Below, piece after piece: positions 26,781-36,241 of a DNA stretch of 64,000 bases. Under the pieces are notes generated by a model. The model had not been told where the DNA came from. It did not search any database and saw only the letters and a program-made list of their open reading frames with translations. Position numbers and translations under genes: made by a program. The stretch is taken from NCBI RefSeq assembly GCF_003946175.1, contig NZ_RHOK01000012.1, positions 1 to 64,000 of the forward strand, given 5' to 3'. This stretch comes from Lacticaseibacillus suibinensis. GTDB taxonomy: Bacteria > Bacillota > Bacilli > Lactobacillales > Lactobacillaceae. Position 1 is the first letter of the stretch; every line of letters begins with the position of its first letter.

Positions 26781-27692
26781 CTAATCCCCGCTTCCTGTGG
26801 TACTGCTATCAGCGAGCTTGAAGGTGATCGTCCGGACCACGCCAGTCGCACCGCTGATATCCACGGTCTTGTCATTCAACTTGATGGTGGTGCCTGGCGT
26901 ATTACCGGAATGCACGGCAAAACTCGTGACCCCATCTGGCAAATCAACAGTGTGGTCTGAGCCGCCTTGGAGCGTCCCTTGCCAAGTGATACTACCGTTG
27001 ACATACACTGCAATCCAAGCGGCGCCATCAGGAGCGGCAACGGTCAACTGATTGCCAGATTTAGGCAAGTTAGTGACAGTAGCCGTTTGCTGACTGGCGC
27101 TGACCGTGGTCACGGCAACGCTCTGTTCAGCTTTTTTACTGCTGGATGAGGCCTTCTTCTTGCTGGAAGAAGCCGCCTTTTTGCTCGAACTGGTCTTCTT
27201 GGAAGAAGACTGAGCGGAGCTGCTGGCTTTCTTCGAAGAAACCGAAACGCTGGCGCTGTCGGTCGGCACGGTTTGCTTTGGCCCTTGCGAGGACTTCCAC
27301 ATCACAAAGTACACGCCAAACACAATAATCACCACGGCCACCACAATCATGATAGGCACAGCATGTTGGCGCAATTTGTTCACCGGGCTGGCGGCGCTAC
27401 TACGTTCACTGCGGGTCCGATTTTCAACTGATTGTTCAACATATTCCTGCGGCTGCGTGTCGGGAATATCCTGCTGAAATTGTGTGAGCAGCTCGTCGGC
27501 GTTCAGGCCAACGGTTTCCGCATATTGCTTGATGAAGGCCCGAACATAAAAGTCACCTGGGAGCGCATCAAAATTGCCTTCTTCAATCGCGATCAAATAA
27601 CGCTTTTGAATCTTCGTGATTTGTTGAAGGTCATCTAATGTATACCCTTTTTCAATTCGAGCAGTCCGCAGCTTTTGCCCAATTTCATCCAT
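26781..27692 (-). CDS. RodZ-like helix-turn-helix membrane protein (YmfM)
   Basis: The 303-residue protein has an N-terminal helix-turn-helix (about 5-68) and a single membrane segment (about 113-132). A Ser/Lys-rich low-complexity linker follows (about 145-190), then a beta-rich DUF4115 domain (about 205-300). The layout is that of RodZ, which links MreB to the cell-wall elongation machinery. The linker consists of repeated SSKK-type units. Lactobacilli that are rods fit a RodZ role. It is directly upstream of pgsA and probably sets envelope growth together with it. Confidence 0.85.
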   Translation of the reverse strand: MDEIGQKLRTARIEKGYTLDDLQQITKIQKRYLIAIEEGNFDALPGDFYVRAFIKQYAETVGLNADELLTQFQQDIPDTQPQEYVEQSVENRTRSERSSAASPVNKLRQHAVPIMIVVAVVIIVFGVYFVMWKSSQGPKQTVPTDSASVSVSSKKASSSAQSSSKKTSSSKKAASSSKKKASSSSKKAEQSVAVTTVSASQQTATVTNLPKSGNQLTVAAPDGAAWIAVYVNGSITWQGTLQGGSDHTVDLPDGVTSFAVHSGNTPGTTIKLNDKTVDISGATGVVRTITFKLADSSTTGSGD

Positions 27693-27778
27693 TTGTTTTC
27701 TTCACCCGCTATTAATTATTCGTCGTTTTCAGTATAGCATGAAAATTACATCCCATGAATTAAGAAATTGTTGAGATG

Positions 27779-28504
27779 CTAACGTAGCCAACCCCCGGTC
27801 ACATATAACGTTTGGCCGGTCAAATACATCGCCTCTGGGGCCAGCAAACTGGCCACATAGTAGCTGATGTCCGCTGGCTGCGCCAACCGCCCGGCGGGAA
27901 TATCCGCCTGCACCGCCGCTAAAGCCTCGGGCGAGAAAAAGCGATTCATCTTGGTCGCCACCGCGCCTGGCGCCACCACATTCACCGTGATGCCCAGACT
28001 AGCCACTTCTTTGGCATAAGCGCGGGCAAACGCTGACTGGGCGCCTTTTACCGTGCTATAAGCGACTTCCATGGCACTGCCACTGCCGCCGTACACCGAA
28101 CCAATAAACACGACCCGGCCGTGGCCTGAAGCGGCCAGTTTGCCTTGGAGCTTGGTTAATAAGGCCATGGGCGTCAGCAAATGCACCTGCATGAGCTGGG
28201 TCATTTCCGGCAGCGTGCTGCTCTCAAACAAGTGGTACGCCGTCGCGCCAGCCGCAAATACCACCGCATCCACCGCAAATAATTGCGCGGTAAGGGCCTC
28301 TAAATGTGTCGGGTCGGTTAAATCATACCGCATCGGGATAAAGTCTTGCTTGGGATAAGCCTTCGCCAATTCGGCGATGAGGGTCGTGACCGGTGCCTCG
28401 TGGTCATGATAATGCAGATATAAGGACCAGCCTTGACGCGCGAGCCGCCGCGCACAAGCTTGGCCAATATCGCCGCTGGCCCCAATGATCAAGACTGAGC
28501 TCAT
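27779..28504 (-). CDS. ymfI: SDR reductase YmfI (EF-P modification)
   Basis: The 241-residue short-chain reductase has the cofactor motif GASGDIGQA (about 8-16), an active-site Ser in FIGSVYGG and Tyr/Lys in the YSTVKGAQ stretch. In Bacillus, YmfI reduces the 5-aminopentanone group on elongation factor P to 5-aminopentanol. The start overlaps the ymfH stop by 4 bp, and ymfF-ymfH-ymfI forms one unit as in Bacillus. A general 3-oxoacyl reductase role is the alternative. Confidence 0.87.
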   Translation of the reverse strand: MSSVLIIGASGDIGQACARRLARQGWSLYLHYHDHEAPVTTLIAELAKAYPKQDFIPMRYDLTDPTHLEALTAQLFAVDAVVFAAGATAYHLFESSTLPEMTQLMQVHLLTPMALLTKLQGKLAASGHGRVVFIGSVYGGSGSAMEVAYSTVKGAQSAFARAYAKEVASLGITVNVVAPGAVATKMNRFFSPEALAAVQADIPAGRLAQPADISYYVASLLAPEAMYLTGQTLYVTGGWLR

Positions 28505-29805
28505 GGTTGCACCTCCGGGCGAATATGGAAGACTGACAACGCGTCAACGTCAAAGAACATCGCCGCCGCCGCTTTTAAGTCCGCTAACGTGATGGTGCGC
28601 ATGATTTTGGCCATGTCAAAGTCATTCACCTGGTAAAAGCTTTGAGCGCTGAGCTGGTTCGCAGTTTGTTCCAGTGAATTCAAGGACATGTAATACTTAC
28701 CCAAACTGGCCTGCTTGATGCGGTCGAACCGCTCCTGCGTCAGGCTCGGCTGCTCCGCGCCATTGGCAATCACTGCCGCCACGGCATCAGACAGTTTTGA
28801 GGGTTCATCCGTATCACCAGAAAAAAGCGCGTAGTTATACGTGCGGCCGGCGGTGAATTCAAAGTCAAACGAATCATCCACCCAGCCCCGGTCATACCAA
28901 TCCTGATAGAGCGGTGACGAGTCGCCAAATAACATTTCCAGCAGGAGCAAAATCGTCAGCTTATACCGCGTGCCGGCTTCATCATCAGGAATATCCACTT
29001 GCCCTTTAAGCCCAACGGCACTTTTCGGTCGAATGACAGGTAAATCGGCGGCGCGATAAGGCAAAATTTCCGCCAGTGCGCCATCAAAAGCCACCCCACG
29101 CACAATCGGCGTCGCCGGCGCAAAGGTCTTGGCGGCTTGGTTGGCGCTGATCAACGCCATGATTTGGTCAGGATCAAAATGGCCCACCAAGGTCAGCGTC
29201 ATGTTGCTTGGCTGATAAAACGTGCGATACGCCCGGTATAGTTTCTCCGGCGTAATGGCCGCAATCGAAGCCAAACTTCCGGTCACATCTTGGGCAATCG
29301 GATGGCCGGGATACAAGTTGCCCAAAATGCCATAGTACAAAAGCCAGCCAGGATCATCTTGGTACATCTGGATCTCCTGGCCAATAATGCCCTGCTCCTT
29401 CGCCACAGTTTCGTCACTGAAATAAGGCGCTTGGACAAAATCCAAAAGCGCGGTGAGGTTTTCCGCCACTGCATTCGCTGAGGAAAATAGGTACGCCGTA
29501 TTGGTCGCCCCGGTAAAAGCATTGGCTGAAGCACCGGTTTGGCCGAATAAGGCAAAGGCGTCGTGATCTTCTTTTTCAAACAGTTTGTGCTCCAGAAAAT
29601 GCGCGATACCTTCCGGGTCCTGCACCATTTCGCTGCTGCCAGCCGGTTGATAACGCACATCAATCCCGCCGTAATCAACGGCAAACATGGCATAAGTCTG
29701 ATGATAGGCCGGCTTGGGCACCAGCTGGACGCGCAAACCATTGGACAGGGTTGCTTTGAGCAGGGTTTCCCCTACTTCGGGATACTCGAACTTCTCCAGC
29801 GCCAT
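28501..29805 (-). CDS. ymfH: M16-family peptidase homologue YmfH
   Basis: The 434-residue protein is an M16 zinc-peptidase-fold protein. Its N-terminal domain keeps the inverted zinc motif HFLEHKLFE (H-x-x-E-H). It pairs with YmfF, which lacks it, as in two-subunit M16 enzymes. In Bacillus the pair is needed for elongation factor P modification. I choose ATG 29805, overlapping the ymfF stop (TGATGG) after an AGGAGGAAGG site; a longer frame is not needed. Confidence 0.87.
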   Translation of the reverse strand: MALEKFEYPEVGETLLKATLSNGLRVQLVPKPAYHQTYAMFAVDYGGIDVRYQPAGSSEMVQDPEGIAHFLEHKLFEKEDHDAFALFGQTGASANAFTGATNTAYLFSSANAVAENLTALLDFVQAPYFSDETVAKEQGIIGQEIQMYQDDPGWLLYYGILGNLYPGHPIAQDVTGSLASIAAITPEKLYRAYRTFYQPSNMTLTLVGHFDPDQIMALISANQAAKTFAPATPIVRGVAFDGALAEILPYRAADLPVIRPKSAVGLKGQVDIPDDEAGTRYKLTILLLLEMLFGDSSPLYQDWYDRGWVDDSFDFEFTAGRTYNYALFSGDTDEPSKLSDAVAAVIANGAEQPSLTQERFDRIKQASLGKYYMSLNSLEQTANQLSAQSFYQVNDFDMAKIMRTITLADLKAAAAMFFDVDALSVFHIRPEVQP

Positions 29806-31064
29806 CACCCTTCCTCCTGTTCTTTCAGCAAATACACAGCCTGCAGGCGCCAAGTTTGCGCTGCCGCCTGCACCTCGGCTTTGGTCACAGCATCAATCGC
29901 CGCGGCATAAGCGGCAAAGCCCGGTTGGTGGTTCACTGCTAAGGCGTGCAGCAACTCCTGGCGGGCCAAAAAACGAGGCGAATCATAGGCCGCTTGCCGG
30001 CTATTGCGCAAGCCTTCCTTGATGCGGTCCAGCAGGTCATCCTCAAACGCCCCAGTCTGGACGGCTTGCAGTTGCGCCGCAATCAAGGCCTGCACGCGCT
30101 TGGCGTTTTGGCCATCGATGCCAGATTGCACCACCATCATGTTCCGAAACGGATCGAAAGCGGCGCTGGCATAGTACGCCAGACTGGCTTTTTCCCGCAC
30201 GTTGGTGAATAAAAGCGACAGCGGCGAGCCGCCAAACAAATCAGCCGCGACGACATTAGCAAAGTATTTACGCCCATACAAATCGGCATCCACATGGTAT
30301 GCCAAGTTCAACTTGGCTTGGTTGACATGCGCCGTTTGCGCCTTGGTGCGCAGCTTACCGACGGGCTGGTCGACGGTGAGTTTCATCGGCGCCACTGCCC
30401 GCGGCGCAAAGCCCAGGGCTGAAGCCAGCGGTAAGACGTCTGCTTCTGTCACCTGGCCCAGCACCACGATTTCGATTTGGTCATGCGCCAGCATCTGCTG
30501 ATAGGTTTGCATCAAGGATGCTGGCGTCACCGCCTCCAGCTGCGTAATGGTGCCAAAGCTCGGGGTCATTTGTGCCGGCTGACCCTCGAAATATAACCGC
30601 TGCGTTGCCATACTGGCCTGCAACTGGCGATCCTCGTCCAAACTCCCTAGGTAAGCGGCGAGATTTTGCTGCTCTCGGGCAAAAACTTGGTCATCAAACT
30701 CGCCGTTCGCCAGCAGCGGGTGCATCAAAACTTCCTTCAACAAGGCAAACCCCGACGCCAGTAGCGGTGCTTGGGCCAGTTGGTCGCTCACCAAATTTAA
30801 GGTTGCTGTCACGCGATGCATCTGGCCATCTTTGGCCACCCCGATACCGAAACTAGCGCCAAAGAGCTGCTCTAATGCCGCCGACAACAAACTCTGGGTA
30901 GGATAAGCGGCGCTACTGGTTTCCAGCACCGAGGTCAATAACGTGCGGGCCGCATAAGTGGCGGCATTTGCCGGGGCGATAAAATGAATCGCCACCCGCG
31001 TGGTTTTGAACTGCGTGGTGGGCACCACATTCAGGTAAACCCCTTGCGTCAATTCCGTTCGCAT
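29805..31064 (-). CDS. ymfF: M16-family peptidase homologue YmfF
   Basis: The 419-residue M16-fold protein has no HxxEH zinc motif in its N-terminal domain, so it is likely the non-catalytic partner of YmfH. The C-terminal domain has the family pattern (REKASLAYYASAAFDPF). The two together are linked to elongation factor P modification in Bacillus. I choose ATG 31064 after AAAGGAG; the frame above it overlaps ftsK. It is separated from the ftsK stop by 13 bp. Confidence 0.86.
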   Translation of the reverse strand: MRTELTQGVYLNVVPTTQFKTTRVAIHFIAPANAATYAARTLLTSVLETSSAAYPTQSLLSAALEQLFGASFGIGVAKDGQMHRVTATLNLVSDQLAQAPLLASGFALLKEVLMHPLLANGEFDDQVFAREQQNLAAYLGSLDEDRQLQASMATQRLYFEGQPAQMTPSFGTITQLEAVTPASLMQTYQQMLAHDQIEIVVLGQVTEADVLPLASALGFAPRAVAPMKLTVDQPVGKLRTKAQTAHVNQAKLNLAYHVDADLYGRKYFANVVAADLFGGSPLSLLFTNVREKASLAYYASAAFDPFRNMMVVQSGIDGQNAKRVQALIAAQLQAVQTGAFEDDLLDRIKEGLRNSRQAAYDSPRFLARQELLHALAVNHQPGFAAYAAAIDAVTKAEVQAAAQTWRLQAVYLLKEQEEG

Positions 31065-31077
31065 AGTAACTCCTTTG

Positions 31078-33342
31078 TTAGTCGTGATTAGGTGCGTCAG
31101 GCTGGATATAGACCTTGCGCGGTTTGCTGCCTTCGCTTGGTCCCACCACATGATTGGCAGCCAAATCATCGATCAGCCGGGCCGCGCGGTTGTAGCCAAT
31201 GCGAAAACGTCGCTGCAACAGTGAGGTCGAGGCCCCTTGTTGTTCAATCACAAATGCCTTAGCTTCTTCATACAACTCATCTTCCGAATCGCCCTGATCG
31301 GCTTTATCTGTGCTTTCACTCGGGGCCATGTCTTCAACATATTCTGGTGCCACTTGGTCAGTGATGGCCTTCACCACGGCTTCCACGTCAGCGGAAGGGA
31401 TAAAGGCACCTTGAATCCGCATTGGCTTAGCCGCATCAATCGGGGCATAAAGCATATCGCCACGGCCCAGCAGTTTTTCCGCGCCGTTCATATCCAAAAT
31501 CGTCCGGGAATCGACGCCGCTAGACACAGCAAACGCAATGCGGGACGGGAAGTTTGCTTTGATCAGGCCAGTGATAACATCAACCGAGGGCCGCTGAGTG
31601 GCGATGATGACATGAATACCAGCCGCCCGGGCCATTTGTCCCAGCCGCACCAAGGCGGTTTCGACTTCATTACCAGCCACCATCATCAGGTCGCTTAATT
31701 CATCGACCACCACCACTATCAGTGGCATGTGCGGCAAATCCGGGTCGTTAGCCGCGGCCACTTTGCGGTTGTACTCGCCGATATTGCGCACGCCAGCGGC
31801 AGAGAAGCGCTCATAGCGATTCTCCATTTCCTTCACGATTTTATTCAAAGCCGATGGCGCCTTTTTGGCTTCGGTGATGACTGGGGTCAACAAGTGAGGC
31901 ACGCCATCATACACCGACAGCTCCACTTTCTTCGGATCAATCAACATCATCCGCACGGCTTCTGGTTTAGTGGTCATGAGGAGGCTCGTGATGATGACAT
32001 TGATCATCACCGACTTACCGGACCCGGTCGCCCCAGCAATCAGCAGATGCGGCATTTTTGTCAGGTCAAAGGTGATCACATGACCATCGACATCTTTCCC
32101 CAGCGGGATGACCAGTGGCTTGCCAGGGTGCGGCGGGGTTGCTTCCAGCACATCACGATAACCCACCGTAGCGATTTGCTGATTCGGGACTTCAATCCCA
32201 ATCACCGACTTACCAGGAATCGGGGCCTCAATCCGGATATCTTTTGCCGCTAAGGCCAACGCCAGGTCATCAGAAAGATTCGTGATTTTGGACACTTTCA
32301 CGCCCACTGCTGGTTCAATTTCATACTGCGTGATACTGGGGCCTAAGTTGGCGGCCTTCACCGTCACATACACGCCAAAACTCTTCAGCGTGTCGCGCAA
32401 CTTAGCACTGTTCGTACGAATTTTGCTCATTTCCTTGGACTGATCGACGGCTGGGATAGCGGTCAGCAGTTGCATGCTGGGCAGATTATAATCTGACGTG
32501 CCATCCCCAGCGGTCAGCGGCGTTTCGTCTTTTGCCGCCGGGTCATCCGCCAATATTTCGGTTTGTTCTACTTTAGGTTTGGGGACATTGATTTTAAACT
32601 CGTCGGCCTCAGCACGCGGCGTTGGCAAGTCCTTCTCCGGGGCCGGCTGCGGCTCAGGCTCAGGCGTCGGGGCTGGTTGCGGATTAAGCTTGGCTGCAGC
32701 TTTTGGCTTGGCGGGACGGTCTGCGAATTGCGCCTGCAAACTGCGTACGCCTTCAGCGAGCTTGCTACCCAGCCAGTGCGCAGCAGCAAAGACTTGCGCC
32801 GCTTTGACGCCGGCGAGAATACTGAGGCCCACCAACACGAGCAGCCAGAACAAGATCAACGCCCCAATATTGGCCAACAGCGGCGTCAGCACATTCACTA
32901 GCGCCCCACCAATCAGACCCCCGCCCACGCGATTGGACGTGGTCATTAACGTAAAATCTTGTTGCAACAGGCGCCAAGTCGCCAGCAAAAAATGCGCATG
33001 CACATGCTGTGCGGTCATCGCCATGCTGGACAAAATGCCCAGGCCCCCAAGCGCCAGCACCCCACTGCCCCACAGCAGCCGCCCGGTTGGTCGCAGCGGT
33101 TTGCCCGCCACCAACAGCCAGGCGCCATAGGCAATGAGCACCCCGGCGCCGATCAGATAGGCATCCCCAATCACCAAGCGGAAGCAGTTAGCAAAAAATG
33201 TGCCCACAATGCCCAGCCGGAAAAAGGCCAGCGCAGCCACAACAAAAAGACCGCAGCCCACCCAATTGAGCGTGTGGTCATCCGGCCGTTTCCGTTTGGT
33301 GGCCGGCCGTCTCTTTTTACTGGTTTTTCGCGCTTGCGCCAT
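31078..33342 (-). CDS. ftsK: DNA translocase FtsK/SpoIIIE
   Basis: The 754-residue protein has an N-terminal membrane domain of four to five segments (about 25-185) and a Pro/Glu-rich linker (about 220-270). The motor has Walker A GATGSGKS and Walker B LIVVVVDELSDLMM. The C-terminal gamma winged helix (about 685-745, LLQRRFRIGYNRAARLIDDL) reads the polar DNA signals. It pumps chromosome ends through the closing septum. The GGAGGC site and ATG are clear. Confidence 0.96.
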   Translation of the reverse strand: MAQARKTSKKRRPATKRKRPDDHTLNWVGCGLFVVAALAFFRLGIVGTFFANCFRLVIGDAYLIGAGVLIAYGAWLLVAGKPLRPTGRLLWGSGVLALGGLGILSSMAMTAQHVHAHFLLATWRLLQQDFTLMTTSNRVGGGLIGGALVNVLTPLLANIGALILFWLLVLVGLSILAGVKAAQVFAAAHWLGSKLAEGVRSLQAQFADRPAKPKAAAKLNPQPAPTPEPEPQPAPEKDLPTPRAEADEFKINVPKPKVEQTEILADDPAAKDETPLTAGDGTSDYNLPSMQLLTAIPAVDQSKEMSKIRTNSAKLRDTLKSFGVYVTVKAANLGPSITQYEIEPAVGVKVSKITNLSDDLALALAAKDIRIEAPIPGKSVIGIEVPNQQIATVGYRDVLEATPPHPGKPLVIPLGKDVDGHVITFDLTKMPHLLIAGATGSGKSVMINVIITSLLMTTKPEAVRMMLIDPKKVELSVYDGVPHLLTPVITEAKKAPSALNKIVKEMENRYERFSAAGVRNIGEYNRKVAAANDPDLPHMPLIVVVVDELSDLMMVAGNEVETALVRLGQMARAAGIHVIIATQRPSVDVITGLIKANFPSRIAFAVSSGVDSRTILDMNGAEKLLGRGDMLYAPIDAAKPMRIQGAFIPSADVEAVVKAITDQVAPEYVEDMAPSESTDKADQGDSEDELYEEAKAFVIEQQGASTSLLQRRFRIGYNRAARLIDDLAANHVVGPSEGSKPRKVYIQPDAPNHD

Positions 33343-33424
33343 AACTGCCTCCTTGAATCATTCACGCCCATTATACACGAGGGTTAACCGAACTAAAACC
33401 GCCGAAAGCCCTAGGCCCCCCAAG

Positions 33425-33448
33425 AAAAAAGCGGCCTTGACAGCCGCT
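33425..33448 (-). terminator. Terminator of trmL
   Basis: AGCGGC and GCCGCT pair around a 7-nt loop, with a T run following on the minus strand. It lies between trmL and ftsK. Confidence 0.8.
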
Positions 33449-33455
33449 CATGGGG

Positions 33456-33965
33456 TTATTTGAGTTTATCATGCGGGTAAGTGTGACTGCGCTCCAGCCC
33501 AGCGAAGTTTTGCTGCCGCAGCGCTTCGTACACCACCAGCGCCGCACAATTCGAGAGGTTAAGGGCCCGCACCTTGTCAGTCATGGGAATGCGCACTGCC
33601 TTTTCGGGATTGGCTCGCATAAACGGCTCTGGCAGGCCAGTGGTTTCCTTCCCGAACATGAAATAGTGATCCACCGTGGGATCGCTTAAATCGCGGTCGG
33701 AATAGGTGGTTTCTGCAAACTTGGACACCAAGTACAGATACCGCTGATCCGGCACGGTTTTCATGAAGGCCTCAAGCGATTCGTGGTAAACGATTTGGAC
33801 TGAAGCCCAATAATCAAGCCCGGCGCGCTTCAGATGCTTATCATCGACGGAAAAGCCCAAGGGTTTGATCAAATCCAGCACACTGTCGGTGGCTGCCGCC
33901 GTGCGGGCAATATTACCGGTGTTGGCCGGAATTAAAGGTTGATACAACACAAGGTGGTTCGTCAT
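33456..33965 (-). CDS. trmL: tRNA (cytidine/uridine-34-2'-O)-methyltransferase TrmL
   Basis: The 169-residue protein has the SPOUT-family knot motifs: NTGNIARTAAA near residue 16, MFGKETTGLPE (about 102-112) and LNLSNCAALVVYEALRQ (about 135-151). TrmL methylates the ribose of the wobble base of leucine tRNAs. The length matches the family. The GGAGGCG site precedes its ATG. It stands alone between terminators. Confidence 0.93.
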   Translation of the reverse strand: MTNHLVLYQPLIPANTGNIARTAAATDSVLDLIKPLGFSVDDKHLKRAGLDYWASVQIVYHESLEAFMKTVPDQRYLYLVSKFAETTYSDRDLSDPTVDHYFMFGKETTGLPEPFMRANPEKAVRIPMTDKVRALNLSNCAALVVYEALRQQNFAGLERSHTYPHDKLK

Positions 33966-34005
33966 TTTACGCCTCCGCTAAAAACATTGTTTCTATCTTA
34001 CCACA

Positions 34006-34051
34006 CAAAAAAACGTACTGCCTCGGTGTCTGCACGGCGAGGCGGTACGTT
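34006..34051 (-). terminator. Terminator of the rlmA-like gene
   Basis: AACGTACCGCCTCG pairs with CGAGGCAGTACGTT (one wobble), followed by a T run on the minus strand. A second weaker hairpin with TTTTATCA and TGATAAAA arms lies at about 34074-34109. Confidence 0.8.
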
Positions 34052-34170
34052 AATAAAGTTTTTCATCGCTAACTTTTATCAATTTCCCAAAAGCAAGCCC
34101 TGATAAAAGCCAGAAATAAAAATGCTTGTCAATAATCTAACACTTTTGTTCAGGAAAAGCAATCGAATCT

Positions 34171-35001
34171 TTAGAAGTTGTTCACTTGTAATAGACGAAC
34201 TGCCACATGAATGTGCGTCGGTGGTGCTGCTAGCAAGGCCTCACGTTTGGCCGCCGGCGCCTGCCAGCTCAGTGGCGTCATGGCCATCACATCCTCAAAT
34301 TGCGCTGACGTCACTGCGAAGTCGTAGCTAAACAACTGACTGGTGGCCTGCGGATAAGTCGCCATGAAGCGGCTCAGCACCGCCTCGTTGCTATAAGTGG
34401 CTTTATCAGTGCCGGCATACAAGCCGGTGCGCAACTCTTGAAGATAACCGGCTTCCGGGATGACCTTAAACAACCGGCCGCCGGGTTGCAGCACCCGATC
34501 AAATTCCCGATAAGCGCCTGGCGAAAACAGATCCACCACGGCTGAAAAGCGGCTCGCCAGAAAGGGCAACCGGGCCAAATCGGCCACACAGTACAGCGCC
34601 GAGGTCGCCAAACTGCCAGCCAGATTAATTGCCGGCGCCGAAATATCAAAGCCCACGGCCTGCGCCACAGTCGCCAGAAACGCAGTCGGGGTGCCTTCCC
34701 CGCAGCCAACATCAAGCACTAAATCTGCCGCGGTGAGTTGCGATTTGATGGCTGTTAAAAACGGCTCAAAGAACCCCGCTTGCAGCACTCGGCGCCGCGC
34801 CGCCAGCATTGGCGCATCGTATTCCGTCGGTACTGGCTTGTTCAGAAAGTTCACCGTGCCTTTTTTGGCCAAATCAAAGCGATGCCCATTTTCACAAACC
34901 AGACTGGTGCCCTCAATCTGCAACGACTGCTGACACACTGGACAAGCAAATAACGGTTCTAACGCTGCCATCGCTTGCGCTTTGGCTAATATTTTGCGCA
35001 A
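34171..35001 (-). CDS. 23S rRNA guanine-N1 methyltransferase, RlmA family
   Basis: The 276-residue protein has an N-terminal zinc site (Cys 20, 23, 36 and His 40) and then a SAM-dependent methyltransferase fold with motif I VLDVGCGEGTP (about 96-106). RlmA-type enzymes methylate G745 or G748 in 23S rRNA; the Gram-positive branch includes TlrB, which gives tylosin resistance in its host. Which base is modified here cannot be told. The start is TTG at 35001, about 9 nt after AGGAG; an ATG ten codons in has no good site. Confidence 0.85.
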   Translation of the reverse strand: MRKILAKAQAMAALEPLFACPVCQQSLQIEGTSLVCENGHRFDLAKKGTVNFLNKPVPTEYDAPMLAARRRVLQAGFFEPFLTAIKSQLTAADLVLDVGCGEGTPTAFLATVAQAVGFDISAPAINLAGSLATSALYCVADLARLPFLASRFSAVVDLFSPGAYREFDRVLQPGGRLFKVIPEAGYLQELRTGLYAGTDKATYSNEAVLSRFMATYPQATSQLFSYDFAVTSAQFEDVMAMTPLSWQAPAAKREALLAAPPTHIHVAVRLLQVNNF

Positions 35002-35072
35002 CTGCTTCGTCTCCTCTGTATTCTGAGCGCGTTTTCCAGTACACTTAACCTAAAGTGCTAAAGGAGGTTCAC

Positions 35073-36020
35073 ATGCTCTCGATTTATAAATACGATGATA
35101 CCGTGGGAAAAATAAAGTCACAAGACAAAATCGAAGCCGGTGTGTGGATCAACGCCGTGGCGCCCACCACGGCGGAATTGACCAAACTGATCAAAAAAGC
35201 GCGCGTGCCGGAAGACTTTTTGCTCTATGGCCTTGATCCAGACGAAGGGGCCCGCTATGAATATGATGAAGACGTTGATGCCCACCTGCTGATTTTTGAC
35301 ATGCCGGTGGCCTCAATCAATGATAAAAAGCGCGTCATCTACAAAACTGTGCCGCTGGCCATCATTATTACGGCCACCGCGCTGATTACCATTGACCGCG
35401 AACCCCAGCCCTTACTGGCGCTGTTTGCGGAAGGCAAAGTGGCCAATTTCAACCCCAAGATGAAGAACAAAGCGGCGCTGATCATGATGTACCGGGCCAC
35501 GGCTGCTTACCTGACCTACTTGCGTGACATCAACAAAGATCGCGAAAATTTGGAAAACAAACTGCAATCTAACCTGCGCAACGAAGATCTCTATGCGTTA
35601 ATGGGTGTGCAGCGAGGATTGGTGTACTTCATGATGAGTCTGCGCACCGACCGCAACGTGCTGGAACAACTGCAGCGCAATAACCCGCTGCGGCTCAATG
35701 AAGATGATCAGGATCTGCTCGATGACATCTTGATTGAAAATCAACAAGGGACTGAAATGGCGCAGATTTCCAATTCCATCATCAGCGAAACTTCGGATAC
35801 GTACTCGTCCATCATCTCCAACAACATGAACGGCGTCATGAAGTTCTTGACCTCTTACTCGATTATCCTCACCATCCCCACTTTGGTCTTCTCCTTCTAT
35901 GGCATGAACGTTGAATTGCCACTGGCAGGGATGCATGTCAGCTGGATTATCACGATTATCATTTCCTTGATCATCGCAGTCCTACTGGGCTATCAGTTCT
36001 GGAAAAAGAAGTATTTCTAA
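35073..36020 (+). CDS. corA: CorA-family divalent metal transporter
   Basis: The 315-residue protein has a large cytoplasmic domain (about 1-250) and two C-terminal membrane segments joined by the hallmark YGMNVELP (about 284-291). The family takes up Mg2+ and sometimes Co2+ or Ni2+. The ATG is placed by AAAGGAGG. It is a single gene with a terminator after it. Lactobacilli often carry several CorA paralogues with unknown metal preference. Confidence 0.92.
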   Translation: MLSIYKYDDTVGKIKSQDKIEAGVWINAVAPTTAELTKLIKKARVPEDFLLYGLDPDEGARYEYDEDVDAHLLIFDMPVASINDKKRVIYKTVPLAIIITATALITIDREPQPLLALFAEGKVANFNPKMKNKAALIMMYRATAAYLTYLRDINKDRENLENKLQSNLRNEDLYALMGVQRGLVYFMMSLRTDRNVLEQLQRNNPLRLNEDDQDLLDDILIENQQGTEMAQISNSIISETSDTYSSIISNNMNGVMKFLTSYSIILTIPTLVFSFYGMNVELPLAGMHVSWIITIIISLIIAVLLGYQFWKKKYF

Positions 36021-36029
36021 CACTTACCT

Positions 36030-36059
36030 GCCAGGTTGGCCTTGCCACCTGGCTTTTTT
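36030..36059 (+). terminator. Terminator of corA
   Basis: GCCAGGT pairs with ACCTGGC and is followed by TTTTTT. A second hairpin with a T-rich tail (CGGTGC/GCACCG) lies at about 36079-36102. Confidence 0.85.
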
Positions 36060-36107
36060 CATGGCAAAAATCCTGCCACCGGTGCATTCGGCACCGTCTT
36101 TTCATTG

Positions 36108-36131
36108 AATGTTCGATACGTCACGAACATT
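36108..36131. promoter_or_regulatory. Palindromic operator candidate upstream of guaC
   Basis: AATGTTCG-ATACGTCA-CGAACATT is a perfect 8-bp inverted repeat with an 8-bp spacer, ending 23 bp before the -35 box. The CGAACATT half resembles the PurR box (CCGAACAWT) of Gram-positive bacteria, though the first C is not matched. The regulator is inferred, not known. Confidence 0.55.
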
Positions 36132-36154
36132 ATTCTGACATTATCCGAAAAAAT

Positions 36155-36183
36155 TTGACATTTCCGGACAATGTTTGTATATT
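36155..36183 (+). promoter_or_regulatory. Sigma-A promoter of guaC
   Basis: A consensus TTGACA and a TATATT box are separated by exactly 17 bp, about 60 bp upstream of guaC. A second CCGGACAAT stretch, similar to a PurR box, lies inside the spacer. Confidence 0.85.
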
Positions 36184-36241
36184 AGCGCGTGGTGGCCTGC
36201 AACCCTAACGAAAATTCACTGCAGGCGAAAGGACGATCAAC

